This document shows, in pieces, positions 6,407 through 13,859 of a stretch of DNA of 13,859 bases. The stretch's first letter is position 1. Each line of letters starts with the position of its first letter. The position numbers and the translations under genes were made by a program. Source of the DNA: Bordetella parapertussis (GTDB lineage: Bacteria > Pseudomonadota > Gammaproteobacteria > Burkholderiales > Burkholderiaceae_D); contig CAMCXB010000061.1 of NCBI GenBank assembly GCA_945883145.1, forward strand, positions 1 to 13,859, written 5' to 3'. The notes under the pieces are model-generated. The model was not told the origin of the DNA and searched no databases. It saw nothing but the letters and a program-made list of their open reading frames with translations.

Positions 6407-7285
6407 TTAGACTGACTCTACGGCTTGCCACACTTTTAGTGCATCAACCGTTTCTGCCACATCATGCACACGCACAATCCGCGCACCATGTTTAACCGCT
6501 GCTAATGCAGCTGCCAAACTCCCTGCTAAGCGCTGCTCAACTGGTTTGCCAGTTATCTGACCAATCATACTTTTACGCGACAAACCAACCAATAATGGCA
6601 ATCTTAATTCAGACTGAATCGTCTCACTATGGGCAAGCAAATCTAGGTTGTGTTGCAGTGTTTTACCAAAACCAAAACCAAGATCAATACAGATTCTATC
6701 TCTAGTAATGCCAGCCATCTCTGCCGCTGCAACGCGCTTAGCCAGAAATGTTGAAACCTCAGTAACCACATTCACATAATGAGGATGCTGTTGCATGGTT
6801 TGCGGCTCGCCTTGCATGTGCATGATACACAAGCCGCAATCACTCTCACTGACTGCACGTAAGCTATCCTCGTGTCTAAAACCTTCTATATCATTAATCA
6901 TATCGACACCTGCTGCTATCGCTTCACGCATGACAACAGCTCTGCGGGTATCTAAGGACAAAGGCTTACCGCAATCACGCAAAGCATAAATCACTGGCAT
7001 GACTCGACTTAATTCTTCTTCAACTGATATAGACGGCGCTCCAGGTCGTGTTGATTCACCACCGATATCAATGATGTCTACGCCTTCACCAATCATGTTC
7101 TCTGCATGTGTGATCGCTAAATCTAAACTCGCATACACACCACCATCAGAGAAAGAATCCGGCGTGACATTCAACACGCCCATGACTAAAGGGCGAAACT
7201 CTGCGCCTGACATTTTAAGTCGGTAGCGACCACAAATTAAATCACCTATATTGTTTTTGGATTCCATCATACTGACTAAAGGCAA
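6407..7285 (-). CDS. folP: dihydropteroate synthase
   Basis: FolP joins para-aminobenzoate to 6-hydroxymethyl-dihydropterin diphosphate, giving dihydropteroate for folate synthesis, and is the sulfonamide target. Using residues of the longest frame: NVTPDSFSDGG at 39-49, GGESTRPGA at 75-83, DTRR at 112-115, ND at 131-132, HMQG at 156-159, DLGFGFGK at 201-208, SRKS at 236-239 and RVHDV at 272-276. All active-site motifs are present; DLGFGFGK has Leu where the common form is DPGFGFGK. The start is uncertain: the longest frame begins with TTG at 7285, ATG codons follow at 7270, 7267 and 7213, and none has a good ribosome binding site. The family core begins about ten residues before NVTPDSF, so an internal ATG is quite possible. 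Confidence 0.95.
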   Translation of the reverse strand: MPLVSMMESKNNIGDLICGRYRLKMSGAEFRPLVMGVLNVTPDSFSDGGVYASLDLAITHAENMIGEGVDIIDIGGESTRPGAPSISVEEELSRVMPVIYALRDCGKPLSLDTRRAVVMREAIAAGVDMINDIEGFRHEDSLRAVSESDCGLCIMHMQGEPQTMQQHPHYVNVVTEVSTFLAKRVAAAEMAGITRDRICIDLGFGFGKTLQHNLDLLAHSETIQSELRLPLLVGLSRKSMIGQITGKPVEQRLAGSLAAALAAVKHGARIVRVHDVAETVDALKVWQAVESV

Positions 7286-7302
7286 AGCAACGTAGTAGGA
7301 AA

Positions 7303-7338
7303 ATATAAAGAAAAAGGGCGAGGATTACTCCTCACCCT
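7303..7338 (-). terminator. intrinsic terminator downstream of ftsH
   Basis: On the minus strand the stem AGGGTGAGGA / TCCTCGCCCT (ten pairs, one G-T) closes a GTAA loop and is followed by TTTTTCTTTATA. It lies 35 bases after the ftsH stop and only about 20-35 bases before the possible folP starts, so it should cut much of the transcription into folP. Confidence 0.85.
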
Positions 7339-7372
7339 ATTCATCTTGCTAGCACGAAGCCAGCTAATAACA

Positions 7373-9256
7373 TTATGCAGGGGCAGTGGCAGGTTCCACA
7401 CCACCGCCAGTTGAGCCATCACTTGGACGCGCAGGAGGTGATCCTGCTTTAGGAGGACGTGGATCACGTCCTTCCATGATGTCATTGATTTGATCGGCAT
7501 CGATGGTTTCCCACTCCAGCAAACTCTTCGCCATCAATTCGACTTTGTCACGATTACGTTCTAAGAGACTACGTGACAAAGCATATTGTTGATCAAGAAT
7601 GCTACGAATTTCATTGTCCACTTTTTGTTGCGTCGCTTCAGACACCGTCTTAGATGACATACGACCAAAATAAGAATCTTGATCGGTGTCTTCATACACC
7701 ATCGTTCCCAATGATTCAGACATACCAAAACGCGTCACCATGGCACGCGCAAGTTTGGTTGCACGTTCAAAGTCATTCGATGCGCCGGTCGACATTTGAT
7801 TCATAAAGATTTCTTCAGCAATACGACCACCGAATAAAATCGCAATGTCTTCTAACATTTTGTCTTTGTACATGTTCACACGATCATGCTCAGGCAATTG
7901 CCATGTCAGACCCAATGCCATACCACGCGGCATGATGGTGACTTTATGTACAGGATCTGCTTTCGGCAAAAGCTTAGCGACAACTGCATGACCTGATTCA
8001 TGAAAGGCCGTGTTACGACGTTCATCTTCACGCATCACTGCAGACTTACGTTCAGGACCCATCACTATCTTATCTTTAGCATCTTCAAAATCCTGCATCT
8101 CTACCAAACGCTTATTACGACGCGCAGCAAACAAAGCAGATTCATTCACAAGATTGGCTAAGTCAGCACCAGAGAATCCAGGAGTACCACGCGCTAAGAC
8201 ATCTGCTCTTACATCAGGAGCAATCGGCACTTTGCGCATATGCACTGTCAGAATTTGTTCGCGACCACGAATGTCTGGCAAGCCTACGATCACTTGACGA
8301 TCAAAACGACCTGGACGCAATAGCGCTTTGTCGAGTACATCAGAACGGTTGGTAGCGGCAATCACAATAACACCCGCGTTAGCTTCAAAACCATCCATCT
8401 CAACAAGCAATTGATTCAGTGTTTGTTCACGTTCATCATTACCGCCACCCATACCTGCACCACGATGACGACCTACCGCATCAATCTCATCAATAAAGAT
8501 AATGCAAGGTGCATGTTTTTTTGCATTTTCAAACATGTCACGAACACGGGAAGCACCCACACCCACAAACATTTCAACAAAGTCAGAACCTGAAATCGTG
8601 AAGAACGGTACTTTCGCTTCGCCTGCAATAGCACGTGCTAATAAAGTTTTACCAGTACCAGGAGGGCCGACCATTAATACGCCACGTGGAATACGTCCAC
8701 CCAGCTTTTGGAATTTAGTTGGATCACGCAGAAAATCTACTAACTCAGAAACTTCTTCTTTCGCTTCATCGCAACCAGCTACATCAGCAAAGGTCACAGC
8801 GTTTTGGTTTTCATCCAACATACGTGCTTTGGATTTGCCAAATGAGAATGCACCGCCTTTACCGCCGCCTTGCATTTGACGCATGAAGAATATCCATACG
8901 CCGATTAACAGCAGCATAGGGAACCAAGAAATAAAAACCTGTGAAAGGAAAGATGGCGGTTCAGGTTGCTTGACATCGAATTTGACGCCATTGTTAACCA
9001 GATCACCAATCAACCCACGATCCAAGTTCGTAGTGGTTGCTTTGATTTTTTTACCGTCATTGGTAATAGCGACGATGGTTCTGTCCTCAATGGTGGCTTC
9101 ACGGATGCGCTGCGCTTTGACTTCATCGAGAAAATCAGAATACGGGATAGGGGTGGCGCCGCCGGCGATACCGCGATCGTCAAACTGTTTAAAAACAGTA
9201 AACAGCACGAGGGCAATCACAACCCAAATGGCTGCCTTAGAAAACATATTATTCAC
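7373..9256 (-). CDS. ftsH: ATP-dependent zinc metalloprotease FtsH
   Basis: FtsH is a hexameric inner-membrane AAA+ protease that degrades damaged membrane proteins and short-lived regulators. The 627-residue protein has TM1 at about 8-24, a periplasmic domain to about 106, and TM2 at about 108-126 (ISWFPMLLLIGVWIFFM). The ATPase follows: Walker A GPPGTGKT at 197-204, Walker B IIFIDE at 252-257, and the second region of homology ATNRSDVLDKALLRPGRFDR near 301-320. The zinc site HESGH is at 419-423, with D495 in STGASND as likely third ligand. The tail is Pro/Gly-rich and differs from E. coli. The start is GTG at 9256: AAGGAG (9262-9267) lies five bases before it, while the next ATG, three codons on, would be too far. 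It follows rlmE, as in many gammaproteobacteria, and ends before a strong terminator. Confidence 0.97.
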   Translation of the reverse strand: MNNMFSKAAIWVVIALVLFTVFKQFDDRGIAGGATPIPYSDFLDEVKAQRIREATIEDRTIVAITNDGKKIKATTTNLDRGLIGDLVNNGVKFDVKQPEPPSFLSQVFISWFPMLLLIGVWIFFMRQMQGGGKGGAFSFGKSKARMLDENQNAVTFADVAGCDEAKEEVSELVDFLRDPTKFQKLGGRIPRGVLMVGPPGTGKTLLARAIAGEAKVPFFTISGSDFVEMFVGVGASRVRDMFENAKKHAPCIIFIDEIDAVGRHRGAGMGGGNDEREQTLNQLLVEMDGFEANAGVIVIAATNRSDVLDKALLRPGRFDRQVIVGLPDIRGREQILTVHMRKVPIAPDVRADVLARGTPGFSGADLANLVNESALFAARRNKRLVEMQDFEDAKDKIVMGPERKSAVMREDERRNTAFHESGHAVVAKLLPKADPVHKVTIMPRGMALGLTWQLPEHDRVNMYKDKMLEDIAILFGGRIAEEIFMNQMSTGASNDFERATKLARAMVTRFGMSESLGTMVYEDTDQDSYFGRMSSKTVSEATQQKVDNEIRSILDQQYALSRSLLERNRDKVELMAKSLLEWETIDADQINDIMEGRDPRPPKAGSPPARPSDGSTGGGVEPATAPA

Positions 9257-9385
9257 GAACGCTCCTTAAATCGAAACTGCTATTAGCTAGTAATAAATTC
9301 TACTCGCATTAAACCAGCCTTGCTAGAACAGATATCGGGCTATAACCCTGATTTTTCAAGGCTAAATGCGTAACATCCCAATGAA

Positions 9386-10030
9386 TCAGAGAGGGTTTTT
9401 TAATCCCCGCCCCAATAGGAAGGTTTCAGAGGATTTATCGCGGCTAGCCTTGGGCTTTTTGTGGGAAACCTGCTTAAACTCTAGCCTGAATTTTTCTACA
9501 ATTTGAGTATAACCACTTCCATTAAAACATTTGACGAGCAAACTGCCCGAAGGTTTCATATGGGCGCGACTAAAATCTATTGCCAAATCGATTATATCTT
9601 CCATCCTTGCCGCATCAGTCGCTGCAATACCCGATAAATTCGGCGCCATATCCGACAAAACCAAATCCACCTTCTGGCCTTCTAATACCTTCTCTAGCTG
9701 GTCTAGCGCTTCCTGCTCCCTAAAGTCGCCAAGAATGAAATGCACATCGGCGATGGGCTCCATGGGCAGCATGTCTAATCCGACAATAATGCCCTTAATC
9801 CCACCACCTTCTTTGCCAGCTAATTTGCGGCGCACATATTGCGACCAGCTACCAGGGGTGCAGCCAAGATCGACAATAATCTGTCCAGGCTTAATCAAAT
9901 GCTCGGATTCATCAATCTCCAACAGCTTATAAGCAGCACGCGCACGATAGCCTTCGCGCTGCGCTAGCTTCACATAGGGATCATTAATGTGATCATGCAA
10001 CCAGCTCTTATTGAGTTTGTTCTTAGCCAT
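9386..10030 (-). CDS. rlmE: 23S rRNA 2'-O-ribose methyltransferase RlmE (FtsJ/RrmJ)
   Basis: RlmE methylates the 2'-hydroxyl of U2552 in the A loop of 23S rRNA on the 50S subunit, a late assembly step. The 214-residue protein has the SAM-binding motif VDLGCTPGSWSQYV at 53-66 and the catalytic tetrad K35, D127 (in LSDMAPN), K167 (in LVKCFN) and E202 (in SSETFLL), aligned with K38, D124, K164 and E199 of E. coli. The SAM loop reads CTPG where E. coli has AAPG, with the key Gly residues kept. It is divergent from yhbY with 31 bases between the starts and lies 129 bases upstream of ftsH, the conserved gammaproteobacterial layout. No strong ribosome binding site is seen. Confidence 0.95.
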   Translation of the reverse strand: MAKNKLNKSWLHDHINDPYVKLAQREGYRARAAYKLLEIDESEHLIKPGQIIVDLGCTPGSWSQYVRRKLAGKEGGGIKGIIVGLDMLPMEPIADVHFILGDFREQEALDQLEKVLEGQKVDLVLSDMAPNLSGIAATDAARMEDIIDLAIDFSRAHMKPSGSLLVKCFNGSGYTQIVEKFRLEFKQVSHKKPKASRDKSSETFLLGRGLKNPL

Positions 10031-10061
10031 TCACGTAGAATACCGGTTTTGAAGGACATTC

Positions 10062-10526
10062 ATGTTGAAACTCTCTCCTGCGCAACGCAGCGCATTACGT
10101 TCTGAGGCACACGCCCTCTCTCCCGTTGTCATCATTGGTGAAAGTGGGATGACTCCCGCTGTCATGAAAGAAATTGATCTGAGTCTGAATGCGCACGGTT
10201 TAATCAAAGTGCGTGTGTTTGGTGATGATCGCGAACAGCGTATTCAGTTTTTAGACACGATTTGTGCTGAACTTGATGCAGCACCTGTACAGCATATAGG
10301 TAAATTACTTGTTCTGTATCGCCCTAAAAAAGAAATCGAGAAAGAATCAGAAGGCACACGCGGCAAAGGCATGCGTAAAGTCACCATTTATAAAGCCAGC
10401 GCCACACGTAAAGTGAATGTGCAAAAGGTCATGGTTAAAGGGAATGAACGCGTCACCGCAGGTGGGAATATCAAACGCGCGAAAGTCAGACAGACTAGCA
10501 AAAAGAAAAACGCATTAGGTAAATAA
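10062..10526 (+). CDS. yhbY: YhbY-type CRM-domain RNA-binding protein with basic C-terminal extension
   Basis: Residues 1 to about 92 are the CRM domain of YhbY, a small protein that binds pre-50S ribosomal particles: the start LSPAQRSALRSEAHAL, the GESG loop at 26-29 (the GxxG RNA-contact loop), HGLIKVRVFGDDREQR, and closing LVLYRPKK. E. coli YhbY has 97 residues; this one has 154. The extra 60 or so residues are very rich in Lys and Arg (RGKGMRKVTIYKASATRK, KRAKVRQTSKKK), so probably an additional RNA-binding tail. GAAGGAC a few bases before ATG is a good ribosome binding site. Divergence from rlmE, another 50S assembly gene, supports the assignment. REP elements lie just downstream. Confidence 0.92.
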   Translation: MLKLSPAQRSALRSEAHALSPVVIIGESGMTPAVMKEIDLSLNAHGLIKVRVFGDDREQRIQFLDTICAELDAAPVQHIGKLLVLYRPKKEIEKESEGTRGKGMRKVTIYKASATRKVNVQKVMVKGNERVTAGGNIKRAKVRQTSKKKNALGK

Positions 10527-10562
10527 TAAAAACAAATAAGTCGCAACGAAATACAAATTCCC

Positions 10563-10593
10563 GTAGGTACGATTAGCGTAGCGTAATCGTACG
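10563..10593 (+). repeat. REP-type palindrome, copy 1 (direct)
   Basis: A GTAG foot (10563-10566) is followed by stem GTACGATTA, centre GCGTAGCG, and stem TAATCGTAC. It is the same unit as copies 2 and 3 but with GCGTAGCG in the centre where they have GCGAAGCG. Confidence 0.85.
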
Positions 10594-10626
10594 TTGAATC
10601 AATCCAAAGAAATCAATTAGGAACGC

Positions 10627-10657
10627 GTAGGTACGATTAGCGAAGCGTAATCGTACG
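10627..10657 (+). repeat. REP-type palindrome, copy 2 (direct)
   Basis: GTAG foot (10627-10630), stem GTACGATTA, centre GCGAAGCG, stem TAATCGTAC. A bulged G lets the centre pair further (CG with CG around AAG). It lies 33 bases after copy 1 in the same orientation. Confidence 0.88.
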
Positions 10658-10677
10658 CTTTATTCAAAATGGCTTGA

Positions 10678-10708
10678 CGTACGATTACGCTTCGCTAATC
10701 GTACCTAC
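10678..10708 (-). repeat. REP-type palindrome, copy 3 (inverted)
   Basis: The exact reverse complement of copy 2 over 31 bases, 20 bases after it, with its GTAG foot facing outward (CTAC at 10705-10708). Copies 2 and 3 together form an inverted REP pair that could fold into one long hairpin between the convergent gene ends and stop or stabilise both transcripts. Confidence 0.88.
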
Positions 10709-10731
10709 CAAATCATGTAACTACCAAATCA
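10705..10731 (+). repeat. short direct repeat CTACCAAATCA x2
   Basis: CTACCAAATCA occurs at 10705-10715 and 10721-10731, five bases apart, overlapping the foot of REP copy 3. It is probably a small local duplication linked to the REP. Confidence 0.5.
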
Positions 10732-10750
10732 GAGACCTATCAAACTCAAA

Positions 10751-11218
10751 CTAGCTTTTACGTATTTTCAAGACTAATACCAAAGCAAGCAAGCTTTGAA
10801 ACATGTAAATCAAACTCGCTACACCATGCAAGATACCAAACTGCGTGCGTGCTGCACCTTCCAATACACCGGAGGGTCCTGCTGCCTCTCTTAATGCTGC
10901 CATCCAAGGTTGTAAGCCGAAATAACCCACCACCACACACAACAACATCACTACAATTAAACGCAACAAACTACGTCGCTCTCGTGATGCATCATCAAAC
11001 ACAACCATTGCCAATAACACCAATCCACAACCCACTGACAACCACGCTTCGATTCTAAAAATACTACCTGCAATCGACCCCGCTAATACGCGATCAGACA
11101 GCGTAGAAAATAAAACCGGCGCAACCAGATAACCTACCGTCCATAAACTACCTGCCCAAAGGGTGGTAACAAGCAAGCGTATAGCAGGAAGTAAGCGCCA
11201 TAGCGCAGAACTACGCAT
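10751..11218 (-). CDS. DUF4149-like four-helix membrane protein
   Basis: A 155-residue hydrophobic protein with four predicted membrane segments at about 11-33, 55-75, 84-103 and 128-151. The first carries a WAGSLWTVGYLVAPVLF motif and the fourth segment follows FGILHGVASL; both resemble the small DUF4149 (TMEM205-like) membrane proteins often found next to greA. The function of the family is unknown and I see no catalytic or transport motif. Its ATG shares one base with the greA stop (TAATG), so the two are co-transcribed and probably translationally coupled. It converges on yhbY across the REP cluster. Confidence 0.75.
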   Translation of the reverse strand: MRSSALWRLLPAIRLLVTTLWAGSLWTVGYLVAPVLFSTLSDRVLAGSIAGSIFRIEAWLSVGCGLVLLAMVVFDDASRERRSLLRLIVVMLLCVVVGYFGLQPWMAALREAAGPSGVLEGAARTQFGILHGVASLIYMFQSLLALVLVLKIRKS

Positions 11219-11694
11219 TAGATGTATTGCACTTTAAGAATTTCATATTCACGCGGACCACTCGGTGCTTGCACTTCCACCACATCACCAGCAAATTTAC
11301 CTATCAGTGCACGTGCAATCGGCGAGGTGATCGAGACTTTTTTCTCTTTCAAATCAGCTTCATCGGTGCCCACAATTTGATAGGTCACATGATCGCCGCT
11401 TTCTAAATCTTCTAACGTCACGGTTGCAGCGAATACAACACGACCTTCTGCATCCAATAATTTTGGATCAATAATTTGTGCAGCACCGAGCTTGCCTTCT
11501 AGCTCAGCGATACGTCCTTCTATAAAACTCTGACGCTCTTTGGCTGCATCATATTCTGCGTTTTCAGAAAGATCGCCTTGCGCACGTGCTTCTGAAATTG
11601 CATTAATCACAGCAGGACGTTCTTTGGTTTTTAAACGATGCAGTTCATCTTTCAACAACTGCGCACCGTGTACGGTAATGGGGACTGAGTTCAT
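11218..11694 (-). CDS. greA: transcription elongation factor GreA
   Basis: GreA enters the secondary channel of RNA polymerase and stimulates cleavage of backtracked RNA. The 158-residue protein has the usual length and layout: an N-terminal coiled coil (about 10-75) whose tip GDLSENAEY at 40-48 keeps the catalytic acidic pair D41 and E44, then a C-terminal FKBP-like domain with SPIARALIGK. The start MNSVPITVHGAQLLKDEL matches E. coli MQAIPMTLRG. No good ribosome binding site is seen. A TATACT (11713-11708) just upstream may be a -10 element, but no matching -35 is clear. A terminator separates it from carB, so greA probably has its own promoter; the DUF4149-like gene follows directly. Confidence 0.96.
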   Translation of the reverse strand: MNSVPITVHGAQLLKDELHRLKTKERPAVINAISEARAQGDLSENAEYDAAKERQSFIEGRIAELEGKLGAAQIIDPKLLDAEGRVVFAATVTLEDLESGDHVTYQIVGTDEADLKEKKVSITSPIARALIGKFAGDVVEVQAPSGPREYEILKVQYI

Positions 11695-11713
11695 AGGATA
11701 AATTTGATAAGTA

Positions 11714-11747
11714 TAAAAACCACAGAGGCCGCTTAAGCGACCTCTGT
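11714..11747 (-). terminator. intrinsic terminator downstream of carB
   Basis: On the minus strand ACAGAGGTCGC pairs with GCGGCCTCTGT (11 pairs, one T-G) around a TTAA loop, followed by GGTTTTTAT. It lies about 100 bases after the carB stop and about 20 before the greA start. Confidence 0.8.
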
Positions 11748-11846
11748 AACCTTGTTAAGTCATAGGATTAGTGTAGACCATCTGAAAAAATCCGTATAGC
11801 ACCTGCTGCAAGATACAACAAAGCTAACACCTACAATTTGCGGATT

Positions 11847-13859
11847 TTACTGCAGGGTTACATGCAAGCCCTGCAAATCATACACATTCAGCTCATCTAA
11901 ATGCGACATACCCTCCACTGCGGCCTCTGCTCCAGCAATGGTGGTGTAAGTGGTCACCCTTGCTGCTAAAGCGGAGGTACGGATGGCACGTGAATCATGA
12001 ATCGCTGTACGTTTTTCTTCCACGGTATTGATGACTAAAGCAATTTCATTATTTTTAATCATGTCCACCACATGCGGTCTACCTTCCACCACTTTATTCA
12101 CCGTTGTAACGGGAATCCCTGCTGCTGCAATCGCAGCTGCAGTGCCCTTGGTCGCCACCACTGAAAAGCCCATGCCGAGTAAATCTTTCGCCACTTGCAC
12201 TGCACGTGGCTTGTCACTGTTTTTCACTGACAAGAAAACTTTGCCAGAGGTAGGCAAACGTATGCTCGCACCCAATTGCGATTTCACAAACGCTTCACCA
12301 AAGGTGCGACCCACGCCCATCACTTCGCCTGTGGATTTCATTTCAGGACCAAGAATCGTATCCACACCTGGGAATTTCACAAATGGGAACACCGCTTCTT
12401 TCACACTGAAATATTTTGGCACCACTTCAGCACCAATGCCCTGACTGTCTAGAGATTGTCTAACCATGCAACGTGCCGCAATTTTTGCTAGTTGTAGTCC
12501 TGTCGCTTTCGATACATAAGGCACAGTACGTGAAGCACGTGGATTAACTTCTAATACATAGACCACATCTTCCATCTTGCCATCAACTTCCATTTGTTGA
12601 ATAGCGAACTGCACATTCATCAAGCCCACTACATTCAAACCTTTCGCCATCAACGCTGTTTGATGTTTTAATTCATCGATGGTTTTTTGCGATAAAGAAT
12701 AAGGAGGCAAAGAACAAGCTGAATCACCTGAGTGCACACCAGCTTGTTCAATATGTTCCATCACACCGCCTATGAAGGTGCGTTTGCCGTCTGACAGGCA
12801 ATCCACATCGACTTCAATTGCATCATTTAAGAAACGATCCAATAGCACTGGCGAATCATGTGAAACCTTTACCGCTTCACGCATGTAGCGCTCCAGATCG
12901 CGTTGTTCATGCACGATCTCCATCGCACGACCACCGAGAACATAAGAAGGACGCACTACGAGTGGGTAACCTATCTCTTGTGCCAAACGCAAAGCATCTT
13001 CTTCAGTACGTGCAGTACGGTTTGGAGGTTGACGTAACTTCAGCTCTTGCAGCATTTTTTGGAAACGTTCACGATCTTCTGCAGCATCAATCATGTCAGG
13101 TGATGTACCAATGATAGGCACACCATTCGCTTCCAAATCTAATGCGAGTTTCAATGGTGTCTGACCGCCATATTGCACAATCACGCCCAATGGCTTTTCT
13201 TTATCAACGATTTCTAATACATCTTCTAAAGTCAGCGGCTCAAAATATAAACGATCGGAAGTATCGTAATCAGTTGAAACCGTTTCCGGATTACAGTTGA
13301 CCATAATGGTTTCATAACCATCTTCACGCATTGCAAATGCTGCATGCACACAACAGTAATCAAATTCAATTCCTTGACCAATACGATTTGGTCCACCACC
13401 CAAGACCATAATTTTTTTACGGTCAGTTGGATTCGATTCACATTCTTCTTCATAAGTTGAATACATATAAGCGGTGTCAGTCGCAAATTCACCGGCACAA
13501 GTATCAACACGCTTATAAACAGGACGCACATTCAAAGCATGGCGACGTTCACGTACTGCTTTATCTGTAGTTTTTAATAACTTGGCTAAACGACGATCAG
13601 CAAAACCTTTTTTCTTCAAGTTAAGCAAGGTTGTTTTATCAATCGCTTCTAATGATTGTTTTTCCAACCACAACTCAATATCAATGATTTCTTTGATTTG
13701 TACTAAGAACCAAGGATCAATATGTGTGAGTTGATGTACTTCTTCGATTGTGAAGCCTTGTGCGAATGCATCACCAACATACCAGATACGTTCAGGACCA
13801 GGTTCACCTAATTCTTCTTCTATCACTTCGCGGTCGGTGGTTTTTTCATTCATACCATC
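11847..13859 (-). CDS. carB: carbamoyl-phosphate synthase large subunit, C-terminal part (5' end beyond window)
   Basis: CarB makes carbamoyl phosphate from glutamine-derived ammonia, bicarbonate and two ATP, for pyrimidine and arginine synthesis. The frame stays open through the right edge, so the visible 670 residues are roughly the last 60% of a protein of about 1070. They cover the end of the first ATP-grasp half and the oligomerisation domain (PERIWYVGDAFAQGF, KRVDTCAGEFATDTAYMYSTYE), the second ATP-grasp half (GGGPNRIGQGIEFDYCC, QYGGQTPLKLAL, PLVVRPSYVLGGRAMEIV, VLLDRFL, EVNPRASRTVP) and the C-terminal MGS-like allosteric domain ending HVTLQ. Compared with E. coli it has about eight extra residues (EVDGKMED, 12567-12590) just before the EVNPRA strand. 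Key motifs are intact. The internal ATG at 13853 is not the real start. Confidence 0.97.
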   Translation of the reverse strand, partial: DGMNEKTTDREVIEEELGEPGPERIWYVGDAFAQGFTIEEVHQLTHIDPWFLVQIKEIIDIELWLEKQSLEAIDKTTLLNLKKKGFADRRLAKLLKTTDKAVRERRHALNVRPVYKRVDTCAGEFATDTAYMYSTYEEECESNPTDRKKIMVLGGGPNRIGQGIEFDYCCVHAAFAMREDGYETIMVNCNPETVSTDYDTSDRLYFEPLTLEDVLEIVDKEKPLGVIVQYGGQTPLKLALDLEANGVPIIGTSPDMIDAAEDRERFQKMLQELKLRQPPNRTARTEEDALRLAQEIGYPLVVRPSYVLGGRAMEIVHEQRDLERYMREAVKVSHDSPVLLDRFLNDAIEVDVDCLSDGKRTFIGGVMEHIEQAGVHSGDSACSLPPYSLSQKTIDELKHQTALMAKGLNVVGLMNVQFAIQQMEVDGKMEDVVYVLEVNPRASRTVPYVSKATGLQLAKIAARCMVRQSLDSQGIGAEVVPKYFSVKEAVFPFVKFPGVDTILGPEMKSTGEVMGVGRTFGEAFVKSQLGASIRLPTSGKVFLSVKNSDKPRAVQVAKDLLGMGFSVVATKGTAAAIAAAGIPVTTVNKVVEGRPHVVDMIKNNEIALVINTVEEKRTAIHDSRAIRTSALAARVTTYTTIAGAEAAVEGMSHLDELNVYDLQGLHVTLQ

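Noticed and set aside
10563..10708. CRISPR array made of the 31-base repeats
   Set aside because: Only three units, one inverted, with unequal spacers of 33 and 20 bases and strong internal palindromes; this is a REP cluster.

Overview
The window looks like a piece of a moderately AT-rich gammaproteobacterial chromosome. The right two thirds carry housekeeping genes in a recognisable gammaproteobacterial order (rlmE-ftsH-folP-glmM divergent from yhbY, plus carB-greA). The proteins resemble Gammaproteobacteria, and the Legionella/Coxiella side is possible, but the species cannot be fixed from the sequence alone.

Left third (1-4690), accessory: (a) the 3' end of an IS3-family insertion sequence, with the transposase C-terminus and probable right end at about 148; (b) directly against it, the 3' part of a SAM-dependent methyltransferase-like gene that the IS seems to have cut; (c) a minus-strand pair made of a DUF1272 zinc protein and a seven-repeat MORN protein; (d) an AT-rich stretch of about 430 bases with no gene; (e) a small autotransporter with a signal peptide, beta-helix-type repeats and a C-terminal barrel; (f) an orphan ribbon-helix-helix antitoxin-like gene; and (g) a hicBA toxin-antitoxin pair ending four bases from the 3' end of a tRNA-Arg gene. 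A mixed cargo abutting a tRNA 3' end is the usual look of a tRNA-associated island. No duplicated attachment site is visible in the window.

Middle (4694-9256): tRNA-Arg(TCT) and tRNA-Pro(TGG), both on the minus strand with encoded CCA and a hairpin terminator between them. Then come glmM (cell-wall precursor synthesis), folP (folate synthesis) and ftsH (membrane protease). A strong terminator separates ftsH from folP, so the usual ftsH-folP operon is at least partly split.

Right (9386-13859): rlmE (23S rRNA methyltransferase) diverges from yhbY (ribosome assembly, with a long basic tail). yhbY converges on a small membrane protein gene (DUF4149-like) that is coupled to greA by a TAATG overlap. 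Between the convergent ends lie three copies of a REP-type palindrome with a GTAG foot, two direct and one inverted. carB is cut by the right edge of the window and has its own terminator before greA.

I see no CRISPR array, prophage or large novel multi-gene system. The most interesting points are the IS-interrupted methyltransferase, the tRNA-abutting accessory block, and the GTAG REP cluster.
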